Positions 19,711-28,792 of a DNA stretch of 41,684 bases are shown in pieces. The stretch spans positions 1 through 41,684 of the forward strand of contig JAOUBY010000014.1 in the NCBI GenBank assembly GCA_029860045.1, written 5' to 3'. The position numbers were made by a program, and so were the translations under genes. Source of the stretch: Gammaproteobacteria bacterium (GTDB lineage Bacteria > Pseudomonadota > Gammaproteobacteria > UBA9214). Under the pieces are notes generated by a model that searched no databases, was not told the DNA's origin, and worked only from the letters and a program-made list of their open reading frames with translations. The first letter of the stretch is position 1. Every line of letters starts with the position of its first letter.

Positions 19711-20907
19711 ATGACGACTGACCGACTTCCACCGCTGGTCCTGAAAAAGAATGAACAACGCCGCCTGCAGGCAGGGCACCTGTGGGTCTACAGCAATGAA
19801 GTCGACACACGCAAGACGCCGTTGACCGGCCTGCAGCCCGGTGAACTCGTTATTGTCCAGGCCGCTTCAGGCAAGTCACTGGGTACGGCCTACGTGAACC
19901 CGCACTCGCTGATCTGTGCGCGCCTGTTCAGTCGCCGCGCCAACGCACGGCTGGATGCCGCGCTGCTGGAGCGGCGCCTGCGCGCGGCGCTTGAGCTGCG
20001 CACGCAATTATTCGCCGAGCCATACTACCGGCTGGTGTTCGGTGAAAGCGATGGCCTGCCGGGGCTGGTGGTTGACCGCTATGGCGATGTGCTGGTGGTA
20101 CAGATCACCACCGCGGGCATGGAGCGGGTTAGTGTCGAGATTATAGATGTACTGCAACAGGTGATCGGGCCGGCCGGTATCCTGCTGCGCAACGACAGCC
20201 CGGTACGTGTGCTGGAAGGGCTGCCGCAGAATACAGAAGTGATCGGCACGGTACCGGATAGCGTGCTGCTGGAGGAGGGCGGGGTGCGTTTCCACGTGCC
20301 GCTGGGTAGAGGGCAGAAGACCGGCTGGTTTTTTGACCAGCGCAGCAACCGGCTGGCGCTGCACAAGTATGTCCGGGACAAGCAGGTGCTGGACGTGTTC
20401 AGCTATGTTGGCGCCTGGGGTTTGCAGGCGGCGCAGGCCGGTGCAACACAGGTGACCTGTGTGGATGCCTCACAGCCGGCGCTGGACGTGCTTGAGCAGA
20501 CGGCACGTGATAATGACCTGCAGTCCGCGCTCACTGTGCGGGCGGGTGATGCCTTTGACGTCATGCAGGTGCTGCGTAGCGAGCGCCGCCAGTTCGACGT
20601 GGTCATCGTTGACCCGCCGGCATTTATCAAGCGTCGCAAGGATATTCGCAAGGGCGAGCAGGGCTATGCCCGTCTCAACAACCTGGCACTGGAACTGTTG
20701 GCGCCGGGGGGTATCTTGGTATCATGCTCCTGTTCCATGCACCTGGCGGAATCACGGCTGCAACACATCCTGCTGCAGGCAGCCGTCAGGCAGGGCCGCC
20801 AGTTACAGATACTGGAGCGCGGTTTCCAGTGCATGGACCACCCGGTGCACCCGGCCATAGCGGAAACGGCCTATCTCAAGGCGTTGTTCTGCCGCGTTCC
20901 GGCGTGA
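19711..20907 (+). CDS. RlmI-like class I SAM-dependent rRNA methyltransferase
   Basis: A 398-aa protein with an N-terminal PUA-type RNA-binding domain (LWVYSNEVD at about 25-33) and a central fold of the RlmI/RlmK family. The C-terminal Rossmann methyltransferase has a SAM-binding loop, VLDVFSYVGAWGLQAA, and the active-site VDPPAFIKRR motif. A cysteine follows in LVSCSCSMHL. The family makes 5-methylcytosine in 23S rRNA, so that is the likely activity, but the exact position is not known. Confidence 0.9.
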   Translation: MTTDRLPPLVLKKNEQRRLQAGHLWVYSNEVDTRKTPLTGLQPGELVIVQAASGKSLGTAYVNPHSLICARLFSRRANARLDAALLERRLRAALELRTQLFAEPYYRLVFGESDGLPGLVVDRYGDVLVVQITTAGMERVSVEIIDVLQQVIGPAGILLRNDSPVRVLEGLPQNTEVIGTVPDSVLLEEGGVRFHVPLGRGQKTGWFFDQRSNRLALHKYVRDKQVLDVFSYVGAWGLQAAQAGATQVTCVDASQPALDVLEQTARDNDLQSALTVRAGDAFDVMQVLRSERRQFDVVIVDPPAFIKRRKDIRKGEQGYARLNNLALELLAPGGILVSCSCSMHLAESRLQHILLQAAVRQGRQLQILERGFQCMDHPVHPAIAETAYLKALFCRVPA

Positions 20908-20931
20908 TTGCTACAGGAAAATAACACGATA

Positions 20932-21729
20932 ATGCTGACCTACCCGTATATCGATCCCGTTGCCATTTCCATCGGTCCGCTGGAGGTGCACTGGTATGGC
21001 CTGATGTACCTGGTTGCGTTCATCGCCGGCTGGTGGCTGGGGCTGGTGCGTACCCGGCGCCCGGGGACGACATGGCGTGCCGCCGAGATCAGTGACCTGG
21101 TGTTTTATTTCGCGCTCGGTGCCGTGCTGGGCGGGCGTATCGGCTATACGCTGTTTTATAATCTTGGCGCCTTCCTGGAAGACCCGCTGGTGATTTTCCG
21201 TATCTGGCAGGGCGGCATGTCCTACCACGGCGGCATGCTCGGGGTGTTCGTGGCCATGTGGCTGTATGCACGGCATACCGGGCGCACCTTCTTTCTTGTC
21301 ACCGACTTCATGGCGCCGCTGGTGCCGCTTGGCCTGGGTGCCGGCCGGCTGGGCAACTTTATCAACGGTGAACTGTGGGGGCGGCCGACAGACCTGCCCT
21401 GGGGTATGGTGTTCCCCTTCGTCGATGCACAACCGCGTCACCCTTCCATGCTCTATGAACTGTTGCTGGAAGGCGTGCTGTTCTTCATTATCCTGTGGCT
21501 GTTCTCGCGCAAACCACGCCCGACCATGGCAGTGTCGGGCCTGTACCTGATTTGCTATGGTGTGTTCCGCTTTGCGGTGGAGTTCGTGCGTGTCCCGGAT
21601 GCCCACATCGGCTACCTGGCACTGGACTGGCTGACCATGGGGCACATTCTGTCACTGCCCATGATCGTTATCGGCATTGCATTCCTCGCCTGGGCCCTGC
21701 GGCGCACCGACGGGAAAGTCAGCTGGTGA
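20932..21729 (+). CDS. lgt: Prolipoprotein diacylglyceryl transferase
   Basis: Lgt moves diacylglycerol from phosphatidylglycerol onto the lipobox cysteine of prolipoproteins in the inner membrane. The 265-aa product begins [20 protein letters not shown], typical of the family. It carries HGGMLG and the Lgt signature [16 protein letters not shown], with about seven membrane segments. The frame opens at TTG 20908, but ATG 20932 behind AGGA is preferred. It precedes thyA and folA closely, a common gammaproteobacterial order. Confidence 0.96.
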   Translation: MLTYPYIDPVAISIGPLEVHWYGLMYLVAFIAGWWLGLVRTRRPGTTWRAAEISDLVFYFALGAVLGGRIGYTLFYNLGAFLEDPLVIFRIWQGGMSYHGGMLGVFVAMWLYARHTGRTFFLVTDFMAPLVPLGLGAGRLGNFINGELWGRPTDLPWGMVFPFVDAQPRHPSMLYELLLEGVLFFIILWLFSRKPRPTMAVSGLYLICYGVFRFAVEFVRVPDAHIGYLALDWLTMGHILSLPMIVIGIAFLAWALRRTDGKVSW

Positions 21730-21748
21730 TAACAACTTTAGGATCGAG

Positions 21749-22543
21749 ATGAAACAATACCTGGACTTGATGCGCCACGTGCGCGATAACGGCGCCCGCA
21801 AGGAAGATCGCACCGGCACTGGTACCGTCAGCGTGTTCGGTTACCAGATGCGGTTTGATCTCGCTGACGGCTTCCCGCTGGTGACCACAAAAAAAGTGCA
21901 CCTGCGCTCCATTATTCACGAGCTGCTCTGGTTCCTGAAAGGTGACACCAATATCCGTTACCTGCATGACAACAAGGTCAGCATCTGGGACGAGTGGGCC
22001 GACGAGAACGGAGATCTTGGCCCGGTGTACGGTTCCCAATGGCGTTCCTGGCCGGCCGCCGACGGACGCCACATCGACCAGGTCAGCCAGGTCATTGACC
22101 AGATCAGCAACAACCCGGATTCACGCCGCATTATCGTCAGCGCCTGGAATGTGGGCGAGATCGACAACATGGCGTTGCCGCCCTGTCACGCCTTTTTTCA
22201 GTTTTACGTGGCGAACGGGCGGTTGTCCTGCCAGCTGTACCAGCGCAGTGCCGATATCTTCCTGGGCGTACCGTTCAATATTGCCTCCTACGCACTGCTA
22301 CTGCAGATGATGGCGCAGGTCACCGGCCTTGAGGCCGGTGATTTCGTGCATACCTTCGGCGATGCGCACCTGTACCTCAATCACCTGGAGCAGACCGAAC
22401 TGCAACTTGCGCGTACGCCGCACACACTGCCGCAGATGTGTATCAACCCGGATGTGAAGGACCTGTTCGCGTTTACCTTTGATGACTTCGAGCTTGCCGG
22501 TTATGACCCGCACCCGCACATAAAGGCACCGGTCGCGGTATGA
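21749..22543 (+). CDS. thyA: Thymidylate synthase
   Basis: ThyA makes dTMP from dUMP using methylene-tetrahydrofolate. The 264 aa match the E. coli size. Motifs include KEDRTGTGT near the N-terminus, the catalytic Cys in [30 protein letters not shown], and [14 protein letters not shown] 21749 with AGGA at 21740-21743 is chosen over the upstream extension. Its last bases overlap folA (ATGA), linking production and recycling of folate. Confidence 0.97.
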   Translation: MKQYLDLMRHVRDNGARKEDRTGTGTVSVFGYQMRFDLADGFPLVTTKKVHLRSIIHELLWFLKGDTNIRYLHDNKVSIWDEWADENGDLGPVYGSQWRSWPAADGRHIDQVSQVIDQISNNPDSRRIIVSAWNVGEIDNMALPPCHAFFQFYVANGRLSCQLYQRSADIFLGVPFNIASYALLLQMMAQVTGLEAGDFVHTFGDAHLYLNHLEQTELQLARTPHTLPQMCINPDVKDLFAFTFDDFELAGYDPHPHIKAPVAV

Positions 22544-23031
22544 AAATCTCCATCATCGTCGCGATGGCGGCGAATCGTGTCATCGGCCATGAAAACCGCC
22601 TGCCGTGGCATTTACCCGCTGATCTCCAGCACTTCAAGCAGATCACCATGGGCAAGCCCATCCTGATGGGCCGCAAGACCTACGAGTCAATTGGTCGGCC
22701 GTTGCCCGGGCGCACCAACATCGTGATTACACGCGATGAAAGTTACACCGCGGAAGGTTGTATGGTGGTGCACTCCATGGAGGAGGCCATGCAGGCCGCG
22801 GGTGATAGCGATGAGGTCATGGTGATCGGCGGCGCCGAGTTCTACCAACAGGTATTGCCACAAGCCGACGTCCTGTATCTTACCCTTGTCGAGGGTGAAT
22901 TCGAGGGTGACGCGTTTTTCCCCGAGATCAATGAGGACGAATGGCGTGAGGTCGAGCGTTCAGATTTCGGTTCCGACGAAAAGAATCCACATGCGTACAG
23001 TTTTGTTCGTATGGATCGGGTGCGCAGCTAG
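22540..23031 (+). CDS. folA: Dihydrofolate reductase
   Basis: FolA reduces dihydrofolate, the by-product of ThyA, with NADPH. The 163-aa protein begins [19 protein letters not shown] and has [28 protein letters not shown] and [10 protein letters not shown], the family landmarks. Its start overlaps the thyA stop by 4 bp, which indicates translational coupling. A weak hairpin (CCCCG/CGGGG, 23079-23094) lies shortly downstream. Confidence 0.97.
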   Translation: MKISIIVAMAANRVIGHENRLPWHLPADLQHFKQITMGKPILMGRKTYESIGRPLPGRTNIVITRDESYTAEGCMVVHSMEEAMQAAGDSDEVMVIGGAEFYQQVLPQADVLYLTLVEGEFEGDAFFPEINEDEWREVERSDFGSDEKNPHAYSFVRMDRVRS

Positions 23032-23113
23032 TTCTGTAAAATTTCTCACGCTAAGCCGCAAGGAAATGCCTTTGTTGTCCCCGAGCTGGCGGGGGCCCGG
23101 CCTGAAGTAATGC

Positions 23114-23137
23114 TGTAGGAGCGCCTTGCAGGCGCGA
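23114..23137. repeat. 24-bp dispersed palindromic repeat, copy 2
   Basis: An exact reverse complement of 3899-3922. This copy lies about 80 bp after folA. Identity over 24 bases with an internal palindrome is beyond chance, so it marks a genome-wide REP-like family. Confidence 0.75.
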
Positions 23138-23457
23138 ATGAAAGTGGTGTCGAATAAACCAGGACCTGAGCACGCATTGACCCCGGTTACTGGTTACGCG
23201 GCATATTCTCAGGTGAATTCATCAAGGCCGAGAAATTCGGCAATGGACAGGTGATTGCCATGCGGGTGCTTGCTGTCACTGCCCTGCCGCCGGCAGCACC
23301 TGACGGTCGCGCCTTGACTGTCCTTGAATGGGAATTGCGCGATCTTTCTTGTGTGCCGCCTTTCCCCCATACGGACTATGGGATTCGTTTTCATTAGAAG
23401 TACCCCCGATGTTTCTGCTGCAACGGGTTCAGCATAGCCTGCTTTCCCGGAAGGTCA

Positions 23458-23489
23458 AATCAGCCATACTGACTAGTACATAGGTAGTA
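23458..23489. repeat. 32-bp bipartite motif, copy 2
   Basis: AATCAGCCA, seven bases, TAGTACATAGGTAGTA. It has the same layout and spacing as 6541-6572, with one mismatch in the second block. It sits 60 bp from the apaH stop in a convergent gap. Confidence 0.55.
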
Positions 23490-23548
23490 AATGCGACAGC
23501 AGCCAGTAACAGCAATTGAAGGGTTCTGGTCGCATCTGTCCGGAAAGG

Positions 23549-24376
23549 TTATCCCGGTTTGCGTCGACCCGTACATGGCAGGCTGACGCGCTGCGGCGCG
23601 CCATCAATACGCAGGGCCGTCATGGCTCCACCCCACAGGCAGCCGGTATCAGTCGGGTATACGCCAGGTTCGTTACACTCAACGAGAGTTGACCAGTGAC
23701 CGAACACAATGTTCAGGTCGCGACTGGCGCGGCCAGGCACGCTGAACCAGGGCATCTGGCCGGGCGGCTGGCTGCCGGGCGGGCCCTTGCTGTTCAGGTC
23801 CAGGCGTCCATCTGCATCGCAGAAGCGCAGGCGCGTAAAGCAATTGATGCTGAAACGCAGGCGCTCGAATCCCGACAGCCTGGCGGACCACTGATCCGGA
23901 CGGTTGCCGTACATGTGTGCGAGGAACTCCGCCAGTTGCGGACCTTGCAGCACCGCCTCGACTTCGCGGGCACAGCCCTGTGCCTGCGCAAGATCCCATT
24001 GCGGTGGCAGGCCGGCATGCAGCAGGGTAAATCCCAGTGTGGCGTCGTGATGCAACAGTGGCCGATGGCATAACCAGTTAATGAGTTCATCCCGGTCCGG
24101 TGCTGCCAGGGTGGCATCCAGGGTATGGTCGCCGTGGTTCGGTGCGTGCCCGTACGCGGCGGCGATCAGGTGCAGGTCATGATTACCGAGCACGGTAATT
24201 GCTGCGTCGCCCAGTCCGCGTATATAGCGCAGGGTCTCCAGTGATTTGGGGCCGCGGTTGACGAGGTCGCCGACAAACCAGAGGTGATCCTGTGCCGGAT
24301 TGAAGTCAAGCCGGTCCAGCAGTGCTTGCAGTTCGTCGTAACAACCCTGGATATCGCCGATGGCGTAGACGGCCAC
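23549..24376 (-). CDS. apaH: Symmetrical diadenosine tetraphosphatase
   Basis: ApaH splits Ap4A into two ADP and belongs to the calcineurin-like phosphoesterases. The 275-aa product starts MAVYAIGDIQGCYDEL and contains GDLVNRGPKS and GNHDLHL, the metal-binding blocks of the family. It lies just downstream of apaG on the same strand, the classical pairing near rsmA. Confidence 0.96.
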   Translation of the reverse strand: MAVYAIGDIQGCYDELQALLDRLDFNPAQDHLWFVGDLVNRGPKSLETLRYIRGLGDAAITVLGNHDLHLIAAAYGHAPNHGDHTLDATLAAPDRDELINWLCHRPLLHHDATLGFTLLHAGLPPQWDLAQAQGCAREVEAVLQGPQLAEFLAHMYGNRPDQWSARLSGFERLRFSINCFTRLRFCDADGRLDLNSKGPPGSQPPGQMPWFSVPGRASRDLNIVFGHWSTLVECNEPGVYPTDTGCLWGGAMTALRIDGAPQRVSLPCTGRRKPG

Positions 24377-24399
24377 GCTTGACTAGCCTGTATGCGGAC

Positions 24400-24783
24400 T
24401 CAGTGCAGGGTGCGTGGAATGGCGAGCGTGAAGGCGGGGATCACCGCGTCGAACTCGTCACCGTTCTCGTCAACCATCTGGTATTCACCGCGCATGCTGC
24501 CGACCGGCGTGGCGATCATGGTGCCGCTGGTGTACTGGAAGCCCTCGCCTGGTTTCAGGTTTGGCTGTTCGCCCACGACGCCTTCACCGCGGACTTCCTG
24601 GGTATGGCCATTGGCGTCGGTAATCAGCCAGTGGCGCGAGATCAGTTGTGCCGGGACACCACCTTCGTTGCGGATGGTAATGGTGTAGGAAAACACGTAG
24701 CGCTCATCATTAGGCTCTGACTGGCCTTCAATGTAGCTGGTTTCCACTTCGACGGTAATATTGTGCTGACTTTCGCTGCTCAT
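24400..24783 (-). CDS. apaG: ApaG domain protein
   Basis: A 127-aa ApaG protein with the fibronectin-III-like fold. Landmarks are the N-terminal ITVEVETSYIEGQSEPN, YTITIRNEG, RHWLITDANG and the GxGVVGEQPxLxPGxxFxYTSG stretch. The biochemical role is not settled; links to cobalt/magnesium sensitivity are reported for enterobacteria. It precedes apaH by 23 bp on the minus strand. Confidence 0.95.
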   Translation of the reverse strand: MSSESQHNITVEVETSYIEGQSEPNDERYVFSYTITIRNEGGVPAQLISRHWLITDANGHTQEVRGEGVVGEQPNLKPGEGFQYTSGTMIATPVGSMRGEYQMVDENGDEFDAVIPAFTLAIPRTLH

Positions 24784-25148
24784 TTTCCATATTCTCTGGT
24801 TTCAGGAATAGCATACCTTCCCCCGCAGTGCGTGACAAAAAAACGGCTGCTCCGGCCGCTATCACCACGGTCGGTTCCTTACTCATATATAAGTGTATCT
24901 GCGCGGCCGTTGTCGGCCGCAGTGTTTCCCCTGGTGGTTTGATGGATCATAACTACATGTAATATATAAATAAATACCGTTATCCCGGCCAGTTTTAGGC
25001 GAACCGTCCAGGTGTGGGCGATTGTCGGAAATGTGACCTGCTTCCCAGATCCCGGCACCGAAATTGCCGATGATTAGATTCAACGCAAATGCCGTGGGTC
25101 ACGTCGAATGGACGCCACAGCACTAACCAAGAAGAAGGGGCAGCCACC
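24784..25148. promoter_or_regulatory. 365-bp divergent intergenic region
   Basis: This gap separates apaG (minus) from the small exported-protein gene (plus), so it must hold promoters for both. A perfect hairpin GCGGCCG-TTGT-CGGCCGC (24903-24919) and an AT-rich tract near 24945-24980 stand out. No gene was recognised. Confidence 0.45.
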
Positions 25149-25448
25149 ATGAAGATCAAATACACCAACCGTAAGCCGGATACACTGTTTCTGCTGGCGT
25201 TGATCGTGAGTCTTGGCGTGTTTATGTCCACCGGTGTAACTGCAGCCGATACCCTGTTCGACAAGGCAGGTTTCTCCCGGATGATGGATGGTGATATGAA
25301 GCTGGCCCGGGTTGGCGCTCAGGGCGCCGGCCTGCACATGACCTTCAAGTCACCGTCCCGTGAGAACAAGGCCGTGTACGTCAGCCACGCCGACAATTAC
25401 TCCAGCAAGGACCACGGTGTGCACCTGTCTGTCCAGATGCCCTGGTAA
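25149..25448 (+). CDS. Small secreted hypothetical protein, 99 aa
   Basis: I do not recognise a family. A basic N-terminus is followed by a hydrophobic run (TLFLLALIVSLGVFMSTG) and a likely signal-peptidase site after VTAA, leaving about 65 mature residues. The mature part is polar with no cysteine. ATG 25149 follows a strong GAAGAAGGGG site, so the upstream extension to 25089 is not used. It is alone on the plus strand, convergent with rsmA. Confidence 0.7.
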   Translation: MKIKYTNRKPDTLFLLALIVSLGVFMSTGVTAADTLFDKAGFSRMMDGDMKLARVGAQGAGLHMTFKSPSRENKAVYVSHADNYSSKDHGVHLSVQMPW

Positions 25449-25486
25449 TTCATGGTGCAGCGAGCGCTGCGCCAATAAAGCTTGAT

Positions 25487-26269
25487 CTAACTTCGCCGCG
25501 CTGCCCGGTTGGCCAGCGCGGCGAATGCGTTTAGCGACAGGGTTTCCGCGCGTGCGGTCGGATCGACGCCTGCTTCTTTAATCTCATTGGCATCCAGTAT
25601 CTCGCGCAGGGTGTTGCGCAGTGTCTTGCGTCGCTGGGCAAATGCCTGCCGTACCAGTGTCGCAAATACGGACTCGTTATCGACGCTGATCGGGGGCTGT
25701 GCGTACGGGTCCAGGCGTACGAAGGCGGAGTCTACTTTAGGTGGTGGATTGAACGCGCCGGGGCCGATGGCGAAGAGTGGCGTGACGCGGCAGCGGTACT
25801 GCAGCATGACGCTCAGGCGGCCGTACTGCCTGGAGCCTGGTTGTGCCGACATGCGATCCACCACTTCCTTCTGCAGCATGAAATGCATGTCCTGGATGCA
25901 GTGGTGCTGGTCCAGCAGGTGGAACAGCAGTGGCGTGGAGATGTTATAGGGCAGGTTGCCGACCACGCGCAGCGGGGCGTTGTCGGCCAGGCCGCAGAAA
26001 TCCAGCCGCAGTGCGTCGGCGTTGTGTACTGTCAGTTCGCCTGCCTCACGGCAACGTGTCTGTAGCGGCAGGATCAGGTCGCGGTCCAGCTCGACAACGG
26101 TCAGTTTTCCCGCGGCCTTGAGCAGGGGCAGGGTGATGGCGCCCTGGCCGGGACCGATTTCTACCAATGTCTCGTCCGGGCGTGGATCGACAGCGGCAAC
26201 GATTTTCCCAATGATGCCGGGGTCATGCAGGAAGTTCTGGCCGAACCTTTTCCGTGGACGGTGATTCAA
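25487..26269 (-). CDS. rsmA: 16S rRNA dimethyladenosine transferase
   Basis: RsmA (KsgA) dimethylates two adjacent adenosines near the 3' end of 16S rRNA during 30S assembly. The 260-aa protein begins MNHRPRKRFGQNFLHDPGII and has the SAM loop VEIGPGQGAIT and the catalytic NLPYNISTPLLF motif. It lies upstream of apaG-apaH on the same strand, interrupted by the divergent small gene. Confidence 0.97.
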   Translation of the reverse strand: MNHRPRKRFGQNFLHDPGIIGKIVAAVDPRPDETLVEIGPGQGAITLPLLKAAGKLTVVELDRDLILPLQTRCREAGELTVHNADALRLDFCGLADNAPLRVVGNLPYNISTPLLFHLLDQHHCIQDMHFMLQKEVVDRMSAQPGSRQYGRLSVMLQYRCRVTPLFAIGPGAFNPPPKVDSAFVRLDPYAQPPISVDNESVFATLVRQAFAQRRKTLRNTLREILDANEIKEAGVDPTARAETLSLNAFAALANRAARRS

Positions 26270-26432
26270 GGGGTTATCCTGGTATTTATCATTGTTAACA
26301 GTCAGTTATAATTCGTCGAAATGGATATAACCACGCAAACCACCCAGTTAGAACCATAGTGGGTGCGATTACAACTCGCATCGATATTCGCATCGGTCAT
26401 TTTTCGATGGAATCTATTGCTGGCTTAATTTC

Positions 26433-27414
26433 TTAAAACTCCCCATCCCGAACCTCATTACCTTTGCTGATTACCTTAACGTTCTTGGGTTGAACCAGAT
26501 CGTTGTCCGGCAGAAGCCCCTTACCTTTCTCGATTGCCTTGGCAGCGACGCTGGTCAGTTTGCTCAAGGTGTCAGAGCCAGATAGTGCTTTGCTGTCATC
26601 ATAGTAGTCAAACCAGGGCAGCCCGGCACTCGTGTAATCACGAGCAGTCGGTGGCTCATGTGGCGGTTGGTGCCCTGTGATAGCCAAATACTGCTCGCTG
26701 TTGGCAAGGTGAATGAAGCACCGATAGCTATTGTCCTGGTCCCAGGAATCAATAACGTATTCGTCTTCATAGATCTCCTGCCGCATGAGGCCGCCCGGTG
26801 CCAGTCCCATTTCTGGAGTAGCCGATTCGCAGACTTTACGGCTGAACATCGGTATCTCCAGGTAATCCATGTCTGCTGCCGTGGCCCGCTCGAAATGCTC
26901 GATGTACATCTCTTTTTTCATCGGATAGACGATGATCTGAAGACCGTCATGCTCTGCCTTCCCTGTGATCTGCTCTTCGGCAGTGAAACCTTCGCCCAAG
27001 GGCATGGCAACAAACTGTCGAATATAATCTTCTGAGACATTGAAACCATCCAGCCAAGGCTGTTCCGGTATGACCGCATAGTCCTGAGGGTCATCTGAAA
27101 GACCATTGCTCTAGGGTTCCCCGGAAACCGCATTGATCTTGCCGGCGGCGATCTTGACAGCACAAGGATAGTCACCGGAAAGATGTGATCCACAGGGCTT
27201 CCGATTGATACATGGGGATGAAGACGCCACCATGTGCTTGCCAGGTACCAGGCAATTTGTCTGCAAAGTCGTCCACGTGTTCCACTGGGAAGCGACCCAG
27301 CCCAGGGGGTAGGGGATACTCCCGATTGTCATCCGGTATTCGCAAGGTGCGTTGAAAATCGATGTGGCACACGGCCTTCTTATGGACCTCCGGAAACTGG
27401 AATGCCAGTTGCAT
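26433..27414 (-). pseudogene. Broken partner gene of the XRE regulator
   Basis: Three pieces rebuild one protein of about 325 aa. The first frame (27414 to about 27190) encodes MQLAFQFPEVHK through GVFIPMYQSEALWI. The reading then shifts by one base near 27186-27192 and continues as HLSGDYPCAVKIAAGKINAV...GEP. A TAG at 27111-27113 follows, after which the same frame runs on as SNGLSDDPQDYAV and into the 190-aa C-terminal part. I recall such proteins beside XRE regulators, with a Trp where the TAG stands. The function is unknown. Two separate lesions suggest decay rather than sequencing error. Confidence 0.8.
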
Positions 27415-27450
27415 TGCTGAGTAGTTCGATCATTGTTTTAACTCCTTGGA

Positions 27451-27798
27451 TCACCAGTCGCCATCACGGATATCCCGGGCGATACGCAGGATGGCGTGGT
27501 CCGGCGTGGATTTGAGTTGGCGTATCAGGCCCGCGAACAGCTGCGGGCGTTTTCGGATGATCTCCTGCAGGTCCGATGACACCTTGCCTGCCATTGCCAA
27601 AAGCATGTCCGCATCCTCGCCGAACTCCTCGGCCAGCGCCCGGATTTTTACCTCCGATGGTGGGGCAACGTCGCCGCGCTCGATTTTGCTGAGGTAGGCT
27701 GGCTCCACGCTGATGCGTTGGGCCACCTGCCGGACCGAGAACCGTCGGTCTTTTGCCTTCAAGGCTTCACGATGCTCGCGGATGTATGGATTAGAAAT
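27451..27798 (-). CDS. XRE-family helix-turn-helix regulator with apparent ATT start
   Basis: A DNA-binding protein of about 115 aa with an N-terminal XRE domain (RFSVRQVAQRISVEPAYLSK, then IERGDVAPPSE). A C-terminal helical part ends LRIARDIRDGDW. Homologous proteins begin MxNPYIREHR. Here the matching codon is ATT (27798-27796), five bases after the upstream stop, with no ATG, GTG or TTG nearby. The frame is open to an ATG 39 codons upstream, inside the neighbouring gene. It may use a rare ATT start, depend on coupling, or be inactive. Its partner gene downstream is broken. Confidence 0.7.
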   Translation of the reverse strand: MSNPYIREHREALKAKDRRFSVRQVAQRISVEPAYLSKIERGDVAPPSEVKIRALAEEFGEDADMLLAMAGKVSSDLQEIIRKRPQLFAGLIRQLKSTPDHAILRIARDIRDGDW

Positions 27799-27802
27799 TC
27801 GC

Positions 27803-28792
27803 CTAGCACAGTGCGTTTCGCTGGTTTTCCCGGGTGATGATAGACTCGCCGGTTCCCAGCCAGAAGCCCAGACTATTCTCCAGGAATTCATCCCAGGGCA
27901 TGTAGTGAGACCCATCGCAGGAAAAGTTCAGGCCGACCATTCCATTGAAAATATTGAGTGAGCCTGCGCGCAGGTAGATGGTTTCATCCATGAAGCGCAA
28001 TTCGCGAAAGGTTCTGAAGACTTCGCCGACTTTTTCCAGCGGAATCACTGCATCTTCCGGATAGGGGGCTCTGGGATATGTGAGAACAATGCCCGGATCG
28101 GTAAGGTCTTCAATGTCCAGGATACGATAGCGGAGCGGGTCATTGATGAACCAGAGTGTGGCTCGGGAGCTGGAAAAATGCAGTTTGCCATGAAAAACGC
28201 CGTGTTCCGCGACCAGCTCGGTGAGCAAGTCAAGTACCTCATCGATACGCTGATCCATGGTGCTTTCGATGCGTTGCTGATTAAACAGCCCACTGCGTAT
28301 CGCCGGGTCGCCCTTGATCTGCACCCATTTCTCGGGTTGTTGACAGATCTCGCGTGTCAGGGGAAGTTCGCGCAGATCGAAATCCGCTCCGAGATAGCCC
28401 TTCAAGCTGCCATCCTCATTCTCGACCCGTTGTACCGCAGTCAGCGACGGGCGTCTTGCATTACGGCTCAAGTATGCGTCGGACATGGTGAACCATTCAC
28501 CAGCGAGCGCGGCGGCCAGATAAGGGCGTTGGCTGCGGTCGCGGCCGAACTGTTCCGGCAATAGCCCCCCTGCAGTCACATTGGCGGTGATCTGGTGCGC
28601 CTGCGCATCGAGCGCGTACAGATATTTGCAGGAGGGCAATGTCTGCATTTCCCGGGTCAAAAGATTTTCCAGCGCATCGCGGTCGGGCCAGAGCTCGGCG
28701 CAGTGTAGTGCAAGCCGTTCCATGTGAATATTAAGCATGCCGCCCAGCAGCACGCGCTGGCGTGCCACTGCCGCTTTTAATTCCTGCCCCAT
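27803..28792 (-). CDS. PDC/Cache sensor-domain protein without membrane segments
   Basis: A 329-aa protein whose first half resembles a PDC/dCache sensor domain: a long N-terminal helix, CKYLYALDAQAHQITANV, the DRSQRPYLAAAL segment typical of Cache domains, and YLGADFDLRELPL. No transmembrane helix or signal peptide is visible, unusual for Cache proteins. The second half (about 200-329) is not assigned. It is divergent from csoS1D and shares the 304-bp gap containing the carboxysome motif, so it may be co-regulated with CO2 fixation. The XRE gene follows almost immediately. Confidence 0.7.
   Translation of the reverse strand: MGQELKAAVARQRVLLGGMLNIHMERLALHCAELWPDRDALENLLTREMQTLPSCKYLYALDAQAHQITANVTAGGLLPEQFGRDRSQRPYLAAALAGEWFTMSDAYLSRNARRPSLTAVQRVENEDGSLKGYLGADFDLRELPLTREICQQPEKWVQIKGDPAIRSGLFNQQRIESTMDQRIDEVLDLLTELVAEHGVFHGKLHFSSSRATLWFINDPLRYRILDIEDLTDPGIVLTYPRAPYPEDAVIPLEKVGEVFRTFRELRFMDETIYLRAGSLNIFNGMVGLNFSCDGSHYMPWDEFLENSLGFWLGTGESIITRENQRNALC

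Larger units (their letters stand above)
23032..23548. other. 517-bp gap between convergent folA and apaH
   Basis: No convincing gene is present. A 61-codon minus-strand frame (23209-23394) has no recognisable product or ribosome site. The stretch contains a weak CCCCG/CGGGG hairpin (23079-23094), the second copy of the 24-bp palindromic repeat (23114-23137) and the second copy of the 32-bp bipartite motif (23458-23489). Confidence 0.6.

Noticed and set aside
23209-23394. 61-codon minus-strand frame between folA and apaH
   Set aside because: No ribosome site, recognisable domain or neighbouring partner; product composition looks random.
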